This document shows, piece after piece, positions 11,041 through 23,063 of a stretch of 64,000 bases of DNA (the stretch's first letter is position 1; every line of letters begins with the position of its first letter). Under the pieces are notes generated by a model that worked only from the letters and a program-made list of their open reading frames with translations, searched no databases and was not told the origin of the DNA. Both the position numbers and the translations under genes were made by a program. Source of the DNA: Limnanthes douglasii subsp. nivea. Taxonomy: Eukaryota; Streptophyta; Magnoliopsida; Brassicales; Limnanthaceae. The stretch spans positions 163,982,813 to 164,046,812 of the forward strand of contig JAUPFV010000002.1 in NCBI GenBank assembly GCA_036936605.1. Reading direction: 5' to 3'.

Positions 11041-11730
11041 AGCTGGATTAGGAGTGAATTTTTTGTTTTGAATTCTTTTTTAGTAATTGACACATTCTTT
11101 CCTACCCTGTTGGCCCAAGAAGGTTTTAATGAGGTGTCATGTAAATATTCAAAGATTTAAATAGAAGTATTTCTTGTTCAATGGTTGTTTAAAACATTAA
11201 GTATTTCAATAATTTTGGTAACTAGTCAAAGACTGATCATTTTTGAAGTTGTTAGCCAAGAGTAAGTGTTCTTAACTCTTACACATTTATTATTAACACT
11301 TTCCGAAGAAACAACCATATTCGAAGTGGTACGTTCTTTAAACACACTAGAAACATTCGAAGTGCTACGTTCTTTTAATGAACTAGAAACATAGGAGGTG
11401 CTACATTTTTTAAATACATTAGAGGTACTAGAGGTTTTTACATTCTTTAAATACACAAAATATATTCGAAGTGTTACATTTTATAAAGGAACATTTTAAG
11501 ACATTATTGTTATTCGAGGAGAAAATGACTTTGTAAAAAAATTATTATAATTTTTATGATAGAGCACGAAAATATAGAAAAAGGAAAATTAATAATTCGT
11601 GAAAGATAATTCGATCTTACATCAAAATATTATGAATGCTAAAATAACTAAGCATTCATGGAAAACAAGTCCTCATTGAACAATTGAGCGCCTTCGAACA
11701 ACAAAACAACAAAAAGGGATAGATCAGCGG
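11041..11730. other. B2 3' non-coding region
   Basis: Between pol and the antisense ORF. It contains the conserved phrase gaaggttttaatgaggtg (also in B4 near 55142) and the 36-bp minisatellite described separately. No credible ORF; the listed minus-strand frame here is low-complexity repeat translation. Confidence 0.6.
11312..11480. repeat. 36-bp minisatellite in B2 3' region
   Basis: About four or five imperfect copies whose core is attcgaagtgctacgttc followed by an A-rich stretch and tagaaac. The clearest pair is exactly 36 bp apart. The core attcgaagtgcta recurs in the 60-bp minisatellite of B4 (55318-55720), at the same place in the element. Confidence 0.7.
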
Positions 11731-13140
11731 TTATTTTTCTTCAGATTTATCTTCTTGAGAATCTCCTTCATCAGATTCTCTTTCTTCTGATTCTGTTTCA
11801 TCGGAGGAGCCGGTGGGGACATGATCAAAGGCTTCACTGGGTCGGTTGTCGTGGGGGATTAATTCCCATAAGATAGATAAATTTAACTTGGAAAATAATG
11901 CATGAATTTCACGAAGCAGATTGATTGATATCTGCTCCTCGGCATTTGCTATAGCAGCCAATGTGTCTTTCCCACATTTAGTTTTGTTGGGCTTTCATAA
12001 CAATTTTTTTTTCTTTCTAAAGAGTAACTTTTAGATTATGCATATCACTCGTAAGCTTTTGCTTCTCTTCTTATCTTCTATGAAGATTCTTGAAGAGTGG
12101 AATACTTTTGTTGCTCCTCGGATAACTCCTTTGCATGTTTGCTCGTAAGTTATTACATCCTGGCTTCATGAGAAGTCTTGAGCTAATTCAGTTCTTGATT
12201 ATGTGCAGAACGAAGATGATGTTTAAGTTGCGCAGCTTCATGGATAAATTACAGTCTTTCAGTTTGAAAGGTGCGAAATTTCTCCTCAATATGTCTCCAT
12301 TTTTTTTTCTCTACAACAGCAGCATTCTTACATCGAACCATCTCCTTAGACATTTTTTCCAAATGGTTTGGATATGAATCTATTTTTGTGCATAATGCTT
12401 TGGCTGCTGCTTCAAGTTGGGCGAAAGGTTGCATAACAAGTAAGTCCTCTACGGACGGTTATCGTTCTTTGATAGGAATGACCCTTTAATTGTTGAAAGG
12501 CGTGATAACAGATGAGGAAGCCAAGTGAACATCCAAAGAAGGTAGTAGTTCATGTAAAATAGGAGTAGTAACTTGATGCCCAATTTGTCGAAGTCATTCA
12601 TGGATCACTTGAAGCTTTGGATCCATATCTTTGTAAAGGGCTTACAGCTCTTCTTCACCAGCAGGCTCATCAAGATAAAAGTGGTCCTCTCCTTGATGAC
12701 CGTCAGCTGCTTTTCCTCTTTGATTATCATTTGATATAATTCCTCCTCGATGATCTTCTGTTGTAGTGTTTTCAGTTTTGGAGGGAGGAAGTTTAGAGAC
12801 ATGTATTTTAGATGGCTTTCCTAATATCCTAGTAGAAGAAGTTCTTGAGTTTCTCTTCTTCTTATTTGGAGCAACAATTTTCTATCTCTTCGAGGAAGGT
12901 TCTTCCTTATTTCCTTCTTCAATAGTAGGAGGGCTGATTATGAGGGCTCAGATTTTCTGTCCAGCTAACACCATATGTGCTACTTGTTTTTTTCTTTTTC
13001 CCTTTCCTTTTTGTGGGGAAGATGTCGCAGAGCAGTGCATCGAAGAATCCTATTGCATCGACTTCACAACCAATGAATCCAAATGCATAAGTAGAAAGTT
13101 GACGTTTTGGATTCAAAGGTTGATAATTTTGATGCAACAT
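11731..13140 (-). pseudogene. Antisense extra ORF of B2
   Basis: A broken minus-strand coding region of about 1.4 kb, opposite to pol. From its N-terminal side: STYAFGFIGCEVDAIGFFDA with a basic KRKGKKKK stretch (12919-13140), then 12605-12802, then a coiled-coil-like helix rich in K/E (12249-12434, LEAAAKALCTKIDSYPNHLE), and finally 11731-11961 with a strongly acidic C-terminus (TESEERESDEGDSQEDKSEE). Frameshifts separate the pieces. Extra ORFs, some antisense, are known in Tat-lineage elements (for example Grande). The role is unknown. Confidence 0.62.
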
Positions 13141-13164
13141 CGAAATACTTAGATCCAGATCCAG

Positions 13165-15355
13165 ATCGGTGGATCTTAATGGCAGTAGAGGAACCAGTAA
13201 AACAAGGATAAATTCGAAGCCTTTGTGAATATTTTGAGTCCTTGGCTATATTCGGGGGCGATACTATGACTGGTAATACTGATAATTCAAGAAAAAGGCA
13301 CATAGTGAGTCTAGCTACTCAGATAGAGGGAAACATGTTTACCCATCTCTATGGTAAGAGAGACGTTCCTGATATTATTTTTGATTAAGATGATTAACGA
13401 GGTAATCCAGGACCATATGAGGATGCGGTGGTTATTGGAGTAGAGATTGCTGGTGTCCAAATCCGACGCGTGTTTATAGACATTGGGAGTTTTGCGAACG
13501 TTCTTTTGAAAACAACTTGTGATAGAATAAGAAACCCTCATCAGATTTTTCAATCAAAACGTACTATCATCAGTATTATAGGAGTGAATGTGCGAGTAAT
13601 TGGAATTCGAAGGGGAAGTGAGTATAGGAAAGGGACCTTTCAAGAAAAAGGTCCAGGTGCTTTTTATGGCGGTGGACTGTCCAACAAGCTACAATGCCAT
13701 TTTTGGAAGATCTTGGTTATCAAGGATGTATGATGTTGTGTCAACAGTCCATCTATTTTTAACTATGTCGTCAGAGACCGAGTGGGGGTCGTCCGAAGTG
13801 ACCAAAAGGTTGCCAGAGAATGTTATGTCACTGCTCTTCGGATCCAAGGATCTAGTAGTGGTGATAAAATGGAAGAGCTAATAGATTGAAGCTATATCCT
13901 TAGAAGTGTACCTTTGGAGTTCGATCAGGAAAATTCTTGGGGTATGTTATTAGTCAAAAGAGGATAGAAGCTGATCTAGAGAAGCTAAAGGCTTTGGTAT
14001 CAATGACATCACCTGGAACTATTAAAGAAGTACAAATCTTGACAGGAAGGTTAGCTGCCCTTAATAGATTCATTTTAACATTTTTTGACAATTTGTTTCC
14101 TTTCTTTAAGCATTACGAAGGCCAAAGAAGTTTGAGTGGACCACGAAAGTTTGAGTGGACCTCGGAATGTTACGAAGCCCATGCATTTCTGGTAAGATGA
14201 CCAAGTGGTCAGTGGAGCTGGGAGATTTTGATATCATTTTTGCTCCTCGAACGGCTGTTAACGCCCAAGCCTTAGTTGGTTTTCTTGTTGAGTTTCATTC
14301 AAGTAGATCAAATAAAGAGATAGATAAGGAGGTCTTGCCATAAGTTCGATGTGGGTAATTTGAACTGATAGAGGTTCCAGCATTTTAGGATCCAGTACAA
14401 GAGTTCAACTGATTGCTCCATCTAGGGAGGCAATCTTTCAAGCCATTAAATTCAATTTTTATTAATCAAATAATGAAGCTGACTTTTGAAGCTGCATTGT
14501 GTGGTTTAAGGCTTGCGAGCATTTGTGGGCAACTTCAGTTCGTTTGGAGACAGACTCCCAATTAGTAGCAAATTAGGTGGCCGGTGTTTCTGAAGCTAGA
14601 AAGGATCATTAATTATGTATCTTTGAGAGCTTCAAAATTTGACTCTTATGTTTGACCACATTATATAAGAAATCTTTGAGTAGGTGATTGTTGCTTGTTT
14701 GAATAAACAAGAGTTTCATGAAATTTTATCAGAGTTACATGATAGTGAGGGTTCAAGGCATTGCGGGTTCAAGGCTATTATTTGCCCTCGATTATGAACG
14801 ATGCTAAAAGTTTGGTTCGAGGTTGCGATACTTGTCACGATTTGTCAATTCTATTCACAAACTTGCAGTTCCACTCATATCCATTACCGAAGCCATCCCT
14901 TTTGACAAATAGGGAATAAATTTGGTAGGATCATTTCCTATGGCTTTTAGAGGACGCCAAATGATTATTATGGTAGTAGACTATTTTTCAAAGTGGACAG
15001 AGGCTAAACTGTTGTCTGGAACAAAAGCCAAAGATGTTATTAAGTTCATTGTGAACAATATTTTTTACCACTTTGGGGTCCCTCGGAAAAGCACCACAGA
15101 TAATGGTCCTCAATTTAACAATAGAGAAATGACTTCTTTGTGCTTCGAGGGGTATTACACAATAATTTTCTACACTATTTCATCCTCAAGCAAATGGTCA
15201 GGTTGAGGTGACAAATATATCTATTTTAGATGGCCGGAAGAAGAATTTGACAATGCATGTAGGACTATGGCCTAACGATTTGCAAGAGGTGTTAGGCCGC
15301 TATAGAGACTCCTTTTGCCTTGGTATATGGTATGGATGCTATTAGTCCTGTATAT
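13165..15355 (+). pseudogene. Tat element B3: protease to integrase with internal deletions
   Basis: Order on the plus strand: gag-protease linker (GGDTMTGN, RKRHIVSLATQIEG); protease (PYEDAVVIGVEIAGVQIRR then FIDIGS, where the usual D-T-G has become D-I-G); RT end only (GYVISQKRIEADLEKLKAL, TIKEVQILTGRLAALNRFI); end of RNase H (MTKWSVELGDFDIIFAPR); decayed archaeal RNase H; integrase (VVDYFSKWTEAKLLSGTKAK, STTDNGPQFNN). The RT catalytic core and most of the first RNase H are deleted. It ends at about 15355 (PFALVYGMDAISPV), where it joins the coding-like tandem array. Confidence 0.82.
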
Positions 15356-18300
15356 CTACATTACCTTCTTATAGAGTACTTCAGTATGCCACCACCATCT
15401 GGGAGCGATGATGACTATCCTAATAGGTCGTTGTCGTCTGGGAGCGAGTATGACTACTATAATATGATGTTGTCCTCTAGCAGCGAGGATGATTGCCCTA
15501 GAGAAGACTATGACCGAATAAAAAGTAACAGTAGAGAAGTAACAAATGAGGAAGACCATGACTGAAGAAAACGTAACATAATATTTACTAGAGGAGGTAG
15601 CAGAAGAAGAAACATAGTCGGAGGTATTACCATAGGAGATAGTACCAGAGGAGGACCTACCCAAACCCGATAACATAATTGATCAACATTTCTCGTAGTA
15701 CCATTATCAATATTACATACCCAAAGACGAGCACCTTATCGTACCCAGGTTATCTACCAATGTGTATCCGAAAAAAACACTAGGGGAAAAGCATGATTCG
15801 GAAAGTCAAGAAGTTGACTACGCTAATATGCCTCCACTGTCTGGGAGCGAGTATGCCTACCCGAATACGCAGCTACCGTCTAGGAGCGAGGATGACAACC
15901 TTTATTTGCTGTCACTGCTTGAGAGTGAGGATGACTACCCTGCAGAAGACTATGACCGGAGAAAAAGGTAACTGTAGTAACGATGAAAATGAAGAAGAAT
16001 ATGAACGAAGAAAAGGTCATATAATATTTACTAGATGAGGTAGTATAAGAAAAAACACAGTCGGAGGTAGTACCAGATGAGGACTTACCCGAACCAATGA
16101 CATACCCGATCAACTCTTCACGAAGCACCACTCCCTAGATTACGTACCCGAAGACGAGCACCGAATCGTACCCGGTTTTGCTGCTAATATATATCCAGAA
16201 GACCGCTGGAGGACAGATCTGAAAAGTCAAGAGGTTGACTATGCTAATACGCCGTCATTGTCTGGGAGCGAGGATTACTATCGTAATACACTGTTGTCGT
16301 ATGGGAGCGAGGATGACTACCTTGATACGATATCGTCCTCTGGGAGCGAGGATAACTACCCTAGAGAAGACTATGACCGAAGAAAAGGTAAATTGGCTGA
16401 CCATAAAAATGAGGAAGACTCTGACTTAAGAAAACGTAACATAATATTTACTAGATGAAGTTTTAGAAGAAGAAACATAGTCGGAGGTAGTGTCGGAGCA
16501 GATTATACCAGAGGAGGATCTACCCGAACGCGATGATATACTCGATAGCATTTCCCAGGGTACCACTATCCGGATTACATACCCGAAGACGAGCACCCTA
16601 TCGTACCAGGTTATGCTACCAATACGTATCAGGGAAATGGTTGCGGTCTGGGAGCGAGGATGACTATCATAACACGTTGCCGCCGCATGAGAGCGAGGAT
16701 GACTACCGTACAAAACACTATGGGCAAAGAAAAGGTAACAGTAGCGAAGAGGAAAATGAAGAAGACTATCAACGAAGAAAATGTGACATAAAATTTACTA
16801 GATGAGGTAGTAGAAGAAGAAACAAAGTCGAAGGTAGTACCGGAGGAGGACTTACTTGAACCGATGACATACCCAATCAACACTTCCGGAAGCACCACTC
16901 CCCAGATTACATACCCGAAGACGAGAACCCAGTCGTACCCGGTTTCGGTGCCAATGTGTATCAGAAAGACCATTGGAGGAAAAAGTCAGATTAAGAAAGT
17001 CAAGAGGTTGATTATGCTAATACGCAATCATCGTCTAGGAGCGAGGATGACTATCTTAATACGCCGTTTTTGTATGGGAGCGAGAAGGACTACCTTAATA
17101 TGATGTCGTCCTCTCGGAGTGAGGGTGACTACCCTAGAGAAGACTATGACTAAAGAAAAGGTAAATTGAGCCATGATGGAAATGCGGAAGACTATGACTG
17201 AAGAAAACGAAACGCAATATTTACTAGAGGAGGTATTAGAAGAAGAAACACAGGCAGAGGTAGTGCCAGAGAAGATAATACCGAAGGAGGACCTACTCGA
17301 ACGCGATGATATACCCGATTAGCATTTCTCGGGGTACCACTATTCAGATTACATACCCAAAGACGAGCACCCTATCGTACCCGGTTATGCTACCAACATA
17401 TATCCGAAAAACCATTGCGGTCTGGGAGCAAGAACAACTATCGTAATACGTTGTCGCATTTTGAGAGCGAGGATGACTACCCTATAGAAGACTATGACCA
17501 AAGAAACGGTAACATAAGCGACGATGAAAATGGAGAAATTATAACCGAAGAAAAAGTAACATAATATTTACAATATGAGGTAGTATAAGAAGAAACACAG
17601 TCAGAGGTAGTACCAGAGGAGGTAGTATTAGAGGAGGACTTACCCGAAACGATGACATACCCTATCAACACTTCTCGGAGCAGCACTACTCGGTTTACAT
17701 ACCCGAAGATGAGCACCCTATCGTACCCATATTCGCTGTCAATGTGCATCCGAAAAATCACTGGGGGATTTAGCATGATCTGAAAACTGTATAGGTTGAT
17801 TACGCTAATACGCCGCCACCGGCTACGAGCAAGGATGAGTACCTTAATACCGTTGTCGTTTGGGAGCGGGGAAATATGCTTCCGCCGTCTGGGAGCAATG
17901 ATGAATACCGTAAAGAAGACTATGATCAAAGAAAATATAATAGGAGTGACCATGAAAATAAGAAGACTATAACCGAAGAAAAGGTAACAAAATATTTACT
18001 AAAGGTTGTAGTAGAAGAAGAAACACAGTCGGAGGTAGTACTGGAGGAAGAGTTACACGAGCCCGATGAGATACCTGATCAGCACTTCCTGGAGCACCAC
18101 TACCCGGATTACATACCGGAAGATGAGCACCCTATCTGACCCGGCTTCGCTGCCAATGTGTATTCGGAAAACCACTAGGGGGAAGAACCTCTTATGGAAA
18201 GTCAAGAGGTTGACGACACTAATATGCCGCCACTGTCCGTTGTCGTCTGGGAGCGAGGAGGACTACAATAATAGGTTGCCGTCACTTGGGAACGAGGATG

Positions 18301-18708
18301 ACTACCTTGTAGAAGACTATGACCGATGAAAAGATAACCTGAGCAATAATGAAAATGAAAAAGAATATGACCGAAGAAAATGTAACATAAGATATACTAT
18401 ATGAGGTAATAGAAGAAGAAACACGGTCGGTGGACTTATCAGAAACGACGATATACCCAATCAACACTTCCTAAAGCACCCGTACAAGATTACATACCCG
18501 AAGATGAGAGCATTGTCATACTTGCGTTCGTTGCTAATGTGTATCTTAGAAACCACTAGGGGAAAAGCCTGATCTGGAAAGTCACGAGGATGATTACGCT
18601 AATACGCCACCACCCTCAGAGGGCGTAGATGACTAGCCTTATATGCCGCTGCAGGCTACTAATGAGGATGAATACCCTAATACACTACCGCCACCTGGAA
18701 GCGAGGGA
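15356..18708 (+). repeat. Coding-like tandem repeat, array 1
   Basis: About eight monomers. The landmark acccgaagacgagcacc recurs near 15719, 16145, 16578, 16912, 17350, 17700, 18117 and 18498, giving spacings of roughly 330-440 bp. Each monomer reads, on the plus strand, an acidic segment (EEETQSEVV), a His/Pro/acidic segment (DQHFxEHHYPDYIPEDEH), FAANVYPEN, ESQEVDYAN, and several copies of a 13-residue unit like SEDDYPNTLPPSG encoded by 39-bp repeats. It closes with YDRRKGN. Frames break between monomers and stops are frequent, so no long protein is made. The left end abuts B3 and the right end abuts rearranged chromovirus A6. No known protein family recognised. Confidence 0.8.
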
Positions 18709-20562
18709 TGTTGAAAGAATCTGTGACAGATGTGCTACGTGCAAACAAGCCAAATCTAAGGTTCAATCCCACGGTTTGTATTCTCCTTTACCTATTCCTA
18801 CGCATCCTTGGAATGATATATCTATGGACTTTGTAGTTGGATTGCCTAGGACTAGAACTGGTAAGAATTCCATTATTGTGGTTGTTGATCGATTCTCTAA
18901 AATGGCACACTTTGTTCCTTGTCACAAAACTGGTGATGCGTTGCACAATGCTAATCTGTTCTTTAAAGAGATAGTTCGTTTGCATGGCATGCCTAGGACG
19001 ATAGTTTCAGATAGGGACACTAAGTTTCTAAGTTACTTTTGGAAAACTTTGTGGTCTAAGTTAGGGACTAAGCTTTTATTTTCTACTACCTGTCACCCAC
19101 AAACTGATGGACAAACAGAAGTAGTAAATAGGACTTTGTCCACTCTTCTACGTGCCCTAATTAAAAAGAACTTGAAAACTTGGGAAGAATGTTTGCCGCA
19201 TGTTGAATTTGCATACAATCATTCTATGCATTCTGCTTCTAAGTACTCTCTTTTTCAAATTGTTTATGGATTTAACCCAATATCTCCTTTGGATCTAATT
19301 CCTTTGCCTTTGAGTGAAAGAACTAGCATAGATGGGAAAAAGAAAGCTGAACTTGTAAAACAGATCCATGATGATGCAAGGAAAAACATAGAAAAGAAAA
19401 CTGAGCAATATGTCAAACAAGTAAACAAGGGAAGACGTGAGAAAGTTTTTGAGGTTGGAGATCAAGTATGGGTGCACTTAAGAAAGGAAAGATTTCCAGA
19501 AGAGAGGAAGTCAAAATTAATGCCTAGAATTGATGGACCATTTGAAGTAACAAAAAAGATCAACAATAATGCGTATCAACTTGACCTACGAGGTAACTAT
19601 AAAGTGAGTCCTACCTTTAATGTTTCTGATTTGGTTCCTTTTATCGCAGATGAAATGGATTTGAGGTCAAATCCTTTTCAAGTGGGAGAGGATAATGTGA
19701 TCCTAGATGACACAAGAAGCTTAGAACATCGAAATGTGCAAGAACCAGATGAACAACTTGAAAAAGAAGATGAGCTTGAAGTTGAAGATATTCTTATTTT
19801 ACCGGCTGGTCCAACAACTCGATCAAGAGCAAAACAATTTAACAAAGCTGTTGGAGGATTGCTTAATCAACTAGAGAATCCACGTGATCAAAACAGCAAG
19901 TATGGTGGAAAAGCTTGTCAAACCACTTTGTTCTTGATTCAAGCTAATTGATTTCAACAAATGAGAAAGTGTCTCGATTGTACTCTTTTTTCCTTGTTCA
20001 AGTTTTGTCCCAATGGGTTTTCTTGACAAGGTTTTTAATGAGGCAATTGTTTCACTTCACCATTGCCCATTTGTTGAAATAAAATCCAAGGCCCATCTAC
20101 ACCAAAAGCCACGTCCTTGGAGGAGGGAAGGGTCTGATTTCCAGCTTATATCATTAATACTTTGTATTTTCAATATTAAAGCATTTTGTTTCCGAGAAAA
20201 GCCTTAATTGTTTTAGAGGCATGCATTATGTTTCCAAGACCAGCCTTAATTGTATTCAAGGCTAGTTCTTTCTCCTATAAAAACTATGTACTCAGAATTC
20301 TAATGGTTAGACTATCTTTGATTCTGAAAAAACTTCTTAAGTTTTACTCTTTTTTTGTTGGTTTGTAATATCCACAAGAAACGTTGTTCTTCATTTGGTG
20401 CGTCATATCCAAAGGAAGATCAGTTGGAATATCAAAGGCCTTTCCACAACCTTTGTGTGACCTATCGATCCACATCCTTTGATCCTTGAATCCTTTTGGG
20501 TTCTTGGTTGCAAATTTCTCCCTATCCCATTTCAGAGTGCCGATTCTAGGAGGAGTTTATCA
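18709..20562 (+). mobile_element. Chromovirus A6, inverted 3' half (integrase plus 3' LTR)
   Basis: Begins inside the integrase finger ([16 protein letters not shown]) directly after satellite sequence. It continues through the full DDE core ([29 protein letters not shown]) and C-terminus to LIQAN at 19951, all open. The 440-codon frame from 18629 has a satellite-derived N-terminus of about 25 residues. PPT at 19679-19692, LTR at 19693-20562 (first bases TAATG instead of TGATG). The other half of the element lies immediately right in opposite orientation. This is the best-preserved integrase in the window but it lacks its N-terminal His-His half. Confidence 0.85.
19693..20562 (+). repeat. 3' LTR of A6 (plus orientation)
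   Basis: 870 bp, ending exactly at GTTTATCA. The TG start is mutated to TA. The LTR terminus is joined directly to internal integrase sequence of the same family (caatggaagtgatcc, minus orientation), not to genomic flank. Confidence 0.88.
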
Positions 20563-22014
20563 CAATGGAAGTGATCCAGCATTACCTTGAGCGTTTTAGC
20601 TATTCCAAAATGTCCCATTAAGCCTCCTCCATGGGCTTATCTAACAAGTAAATCTCTCATGGAACAGTTAGGCACACATAAACGTTTATCAAAGAATAAA
20701 AATCCTTCATGCCTATAGAACCGCCCTGAAACAAACTTTTCACATGCTTGATACATCTTTCCAAAATCAGAATCATTTTCATATAAACTCTTAAGATGAT
20801 CAAATCCTAAAATCTTAGCTTCAAGAGTAGTGATTAAGGCATACCTTTGGGACAATGCATCAGCAACAATATTTTCTTGACCTTGTTTGTATTTGATGAC
20901 ATATGGAAATGTCTCAATAAATTCTATCCACCTTGCCTGTCTTTTGTTAAGTTTTTGCTGACCTTTTAGGTGTTTGAGAGATTCATGGTCAGTGTGTATG
21001 AAAAACTCCTTTGGCCACAAGTAATGCTGCCATGTTTGCAAAGCTCGAACTAAGGCATACAACTCCTTGTCACAAGTAGGATAGTTTTGAGTAGCTCCTC
21101 CAAGCTTTTCACTGAAATAAGCTATGGGATTTTTATCCTGCATCAAAACAGCTCCAATCCCAATTCCAGAAGCATCACATTCAATCTCAAACGTTTTAAG
21201 AAAATCAGGTAATGTCAAGACAGGAGCATGAGTAAACTTCTCTTTTAAGGATTGAAATGCTTCTTCTGGAGCTTGTTCCCACTTGAAACCAACGTCCTTT
21301 TTTATTATTTCAGTGAGTGGTGCAGCTAAGGTGCTGAAATCTTTGACAAAACGCCTATAAAATCCTGCAAGGCCGTGGAAGCTTCTCACTTCTCCAACTG
21401 TTTTTGGACTTGGCCATTCGCGGATTGCCTTAACCTTTTCCTCATCCACCTTAATACCATCTGCACTTATAACAAAACCTAAATAGACAAGATTATCGGT
21501 ACAAAAAGTGCATTTCTTAAGATTAGCATAGAGATTTTCCTTCCTAAGTACACTTAAAATCAATTTCAGATGGTGAACATGTTCTTCTAAGCACTTGCTG
21601 TAAATTAAGATGTCATCGAAATATACTACAACAAAAACTCCTGTATAAGCCCTTAGAACATGATTCATTAACCTCATGAATGTACTAGGTGCATTAGTCA
21701 GCCCAAATGGCATTACTAAACATTCATATAGTCCATGCTTAGTTTTAAATGCATTTTTCCACTCATCCCCTTCTTTCATCCTAATTTGGTGATAACCACT
21801 TTTAAGATCAATCTTAGAAAAAATGCTGGAACCATGCAATTCATCTAACATATCATCTAATCTAGGTATAGGATGGCGATACTTTACAGTTATGTTGTTG
21901 ATGGCTTTGCAATCAACACACATTCTCCAGCTTCCATCTTTCTTGGGCACAAGTAGAACTGGTACCGCACAAGGACTCATGCTTTCACGGATATGTCCTT
22001 TTTCCATCAGTTCA
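20563..22014 (-). pseudogene. A6 RT, RNase H and integrase finger (open frame)
   Basis: A 456-codon open frame (20637-22007): RT from [19 protein letters not shown] through [10 protein letters not shown], RNase H ([38 protein letters not shown]), to the integrase region CSMRDLLVR. It continues to the His-His part and stops at LDHFHW, where the inverted LTR is joined. About 15 bp separate this end from the DVER codons that start the inverted half at 18709. Gag and protease are absent; the upstream end joins an LTR fragment at 22015. Confidence 0.86.
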
Positions 22015-22628
22015 CTAGAATTCTGAGTACATAGTTTTTATAGGAGAAAGAACTAGCCTTGAACACAATTAAGGTTGTTCTTGGAAACATAATACATGCC
22101 TCTAAAACAATTAAGGCTTTTCTTGGAAACAAAATGCTTTAATATTGAAAATACAAAGTATTAATGATATAAGCTGGAAATCAGACCCTTCCCTCCTCCA
22201 AGGACGTGGCTTTTAGTGTGTAGATGGGCCTTGGGCTTTTATTTCAACAAATGGGCAATGGTGAAGTGAAACAATTGCCTCATTAAAAACCTTGTCAAGA
22301 AAACCCATTGGGACAAAACTTGAACAAGGGAAAAAGAGTACAATCGAGACACTTTCTCATTTGTTGAAATCAATTAGCTTGAATCAAGACCAAAGTGGTT
22401 TGACAAGCTTTTCCACCATACTTGCTGTTTTGATCACGTGGATTCTCTAGTTGATTAAGCAATCCTCCAACAGCTTTGTTAAATTGTTTTGCTCTTGATC
22501 GAGTTGTTGGACCAGCCGGTGAAATAAGAATATCTTCAACTTCAAGCTCATCTTCTTTTTCAATTTGTTCATCTGGTTCTTGCACATTTCCATGTTCTAA
22601 GCTCCTTGTGTCATCTAGGATCACATCC
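22015..22628 (-). repeat. CRM-A LTR fragment (U3 plus TATA) at the 5' side of A6
   Basis: Carries the outer LTR part from the (T)GATGTGATCC end at about 22628 (first base changed to G) to just past the TATA box. It then joins RT-coding sequence at agaattctgag/agtgaactg. R-U5, PBS, gag and protease are missing. Contains the orphan pol tail 22370-22624. Confidence 0.83.
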
Positions 22629-23063
22629 CATAAAGAAGATGAAAAACCTTTAATAAGAAGCTTTCCAGACTTATATTATCCTAGATTAAAAAGAGAATGA
22701 AGGATCAACTAAACTTGCTTCTCATAAGAATACTTTAAAGATAGATTTGTCTTAGATAAATAGTTTAAGTAAAAAAATCTTTCTTTTCTTTATTCCTTTT
22801 ATACATGTGCTTATTATAAAGACTCTAGGATTTATATATAGCCTTACAAAGAAATATAAAAAATGGAAACAAAATAATTCTCTTCAACTCTCTTAAAAGA
22901 GCACTAAATGAATTAATAAGTCAAAAGAGTCAAATAGTGAAATAGTAAATTTTGGATAATAAATACTCAATAACTCTCTCTGACTCTACTCTAATAAAGA
23001 AGAATAAAAATACTTAAAGTAAATATCAGGTAATAAATACCCAATAACTCTTATTAACTCTAT
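22629..23063. other. AT-rich region with short repeats
   Basis: No gene. The phrase taataaataccca (with variants) recurs near 22955, 23030 and 23082. It could be the 3' LTR or 3' UTR of the deleted chromovirus to the right, but no matching partner LTR is visible. Confidence 0.4.

Noticed and set aside
15356..18139. Minus-strand ORFs rich in Ser/Val/Ile within the coding-like arrays (for example 17492-17953).
   Set aside because: Shadow frames of the plus-strand repeat. The codon-like conservation and 13-residue unit are only on the plus strand.
18629..18715. Possible functional fusion of satellite-derived N-terminus to integrase in the 440-codon frame.
   Set aside because: The N-terminal 25 residues use a different frame from the repeat's own coding frame, and the integrase finger is cut in half. 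The open frame is fortuitous.
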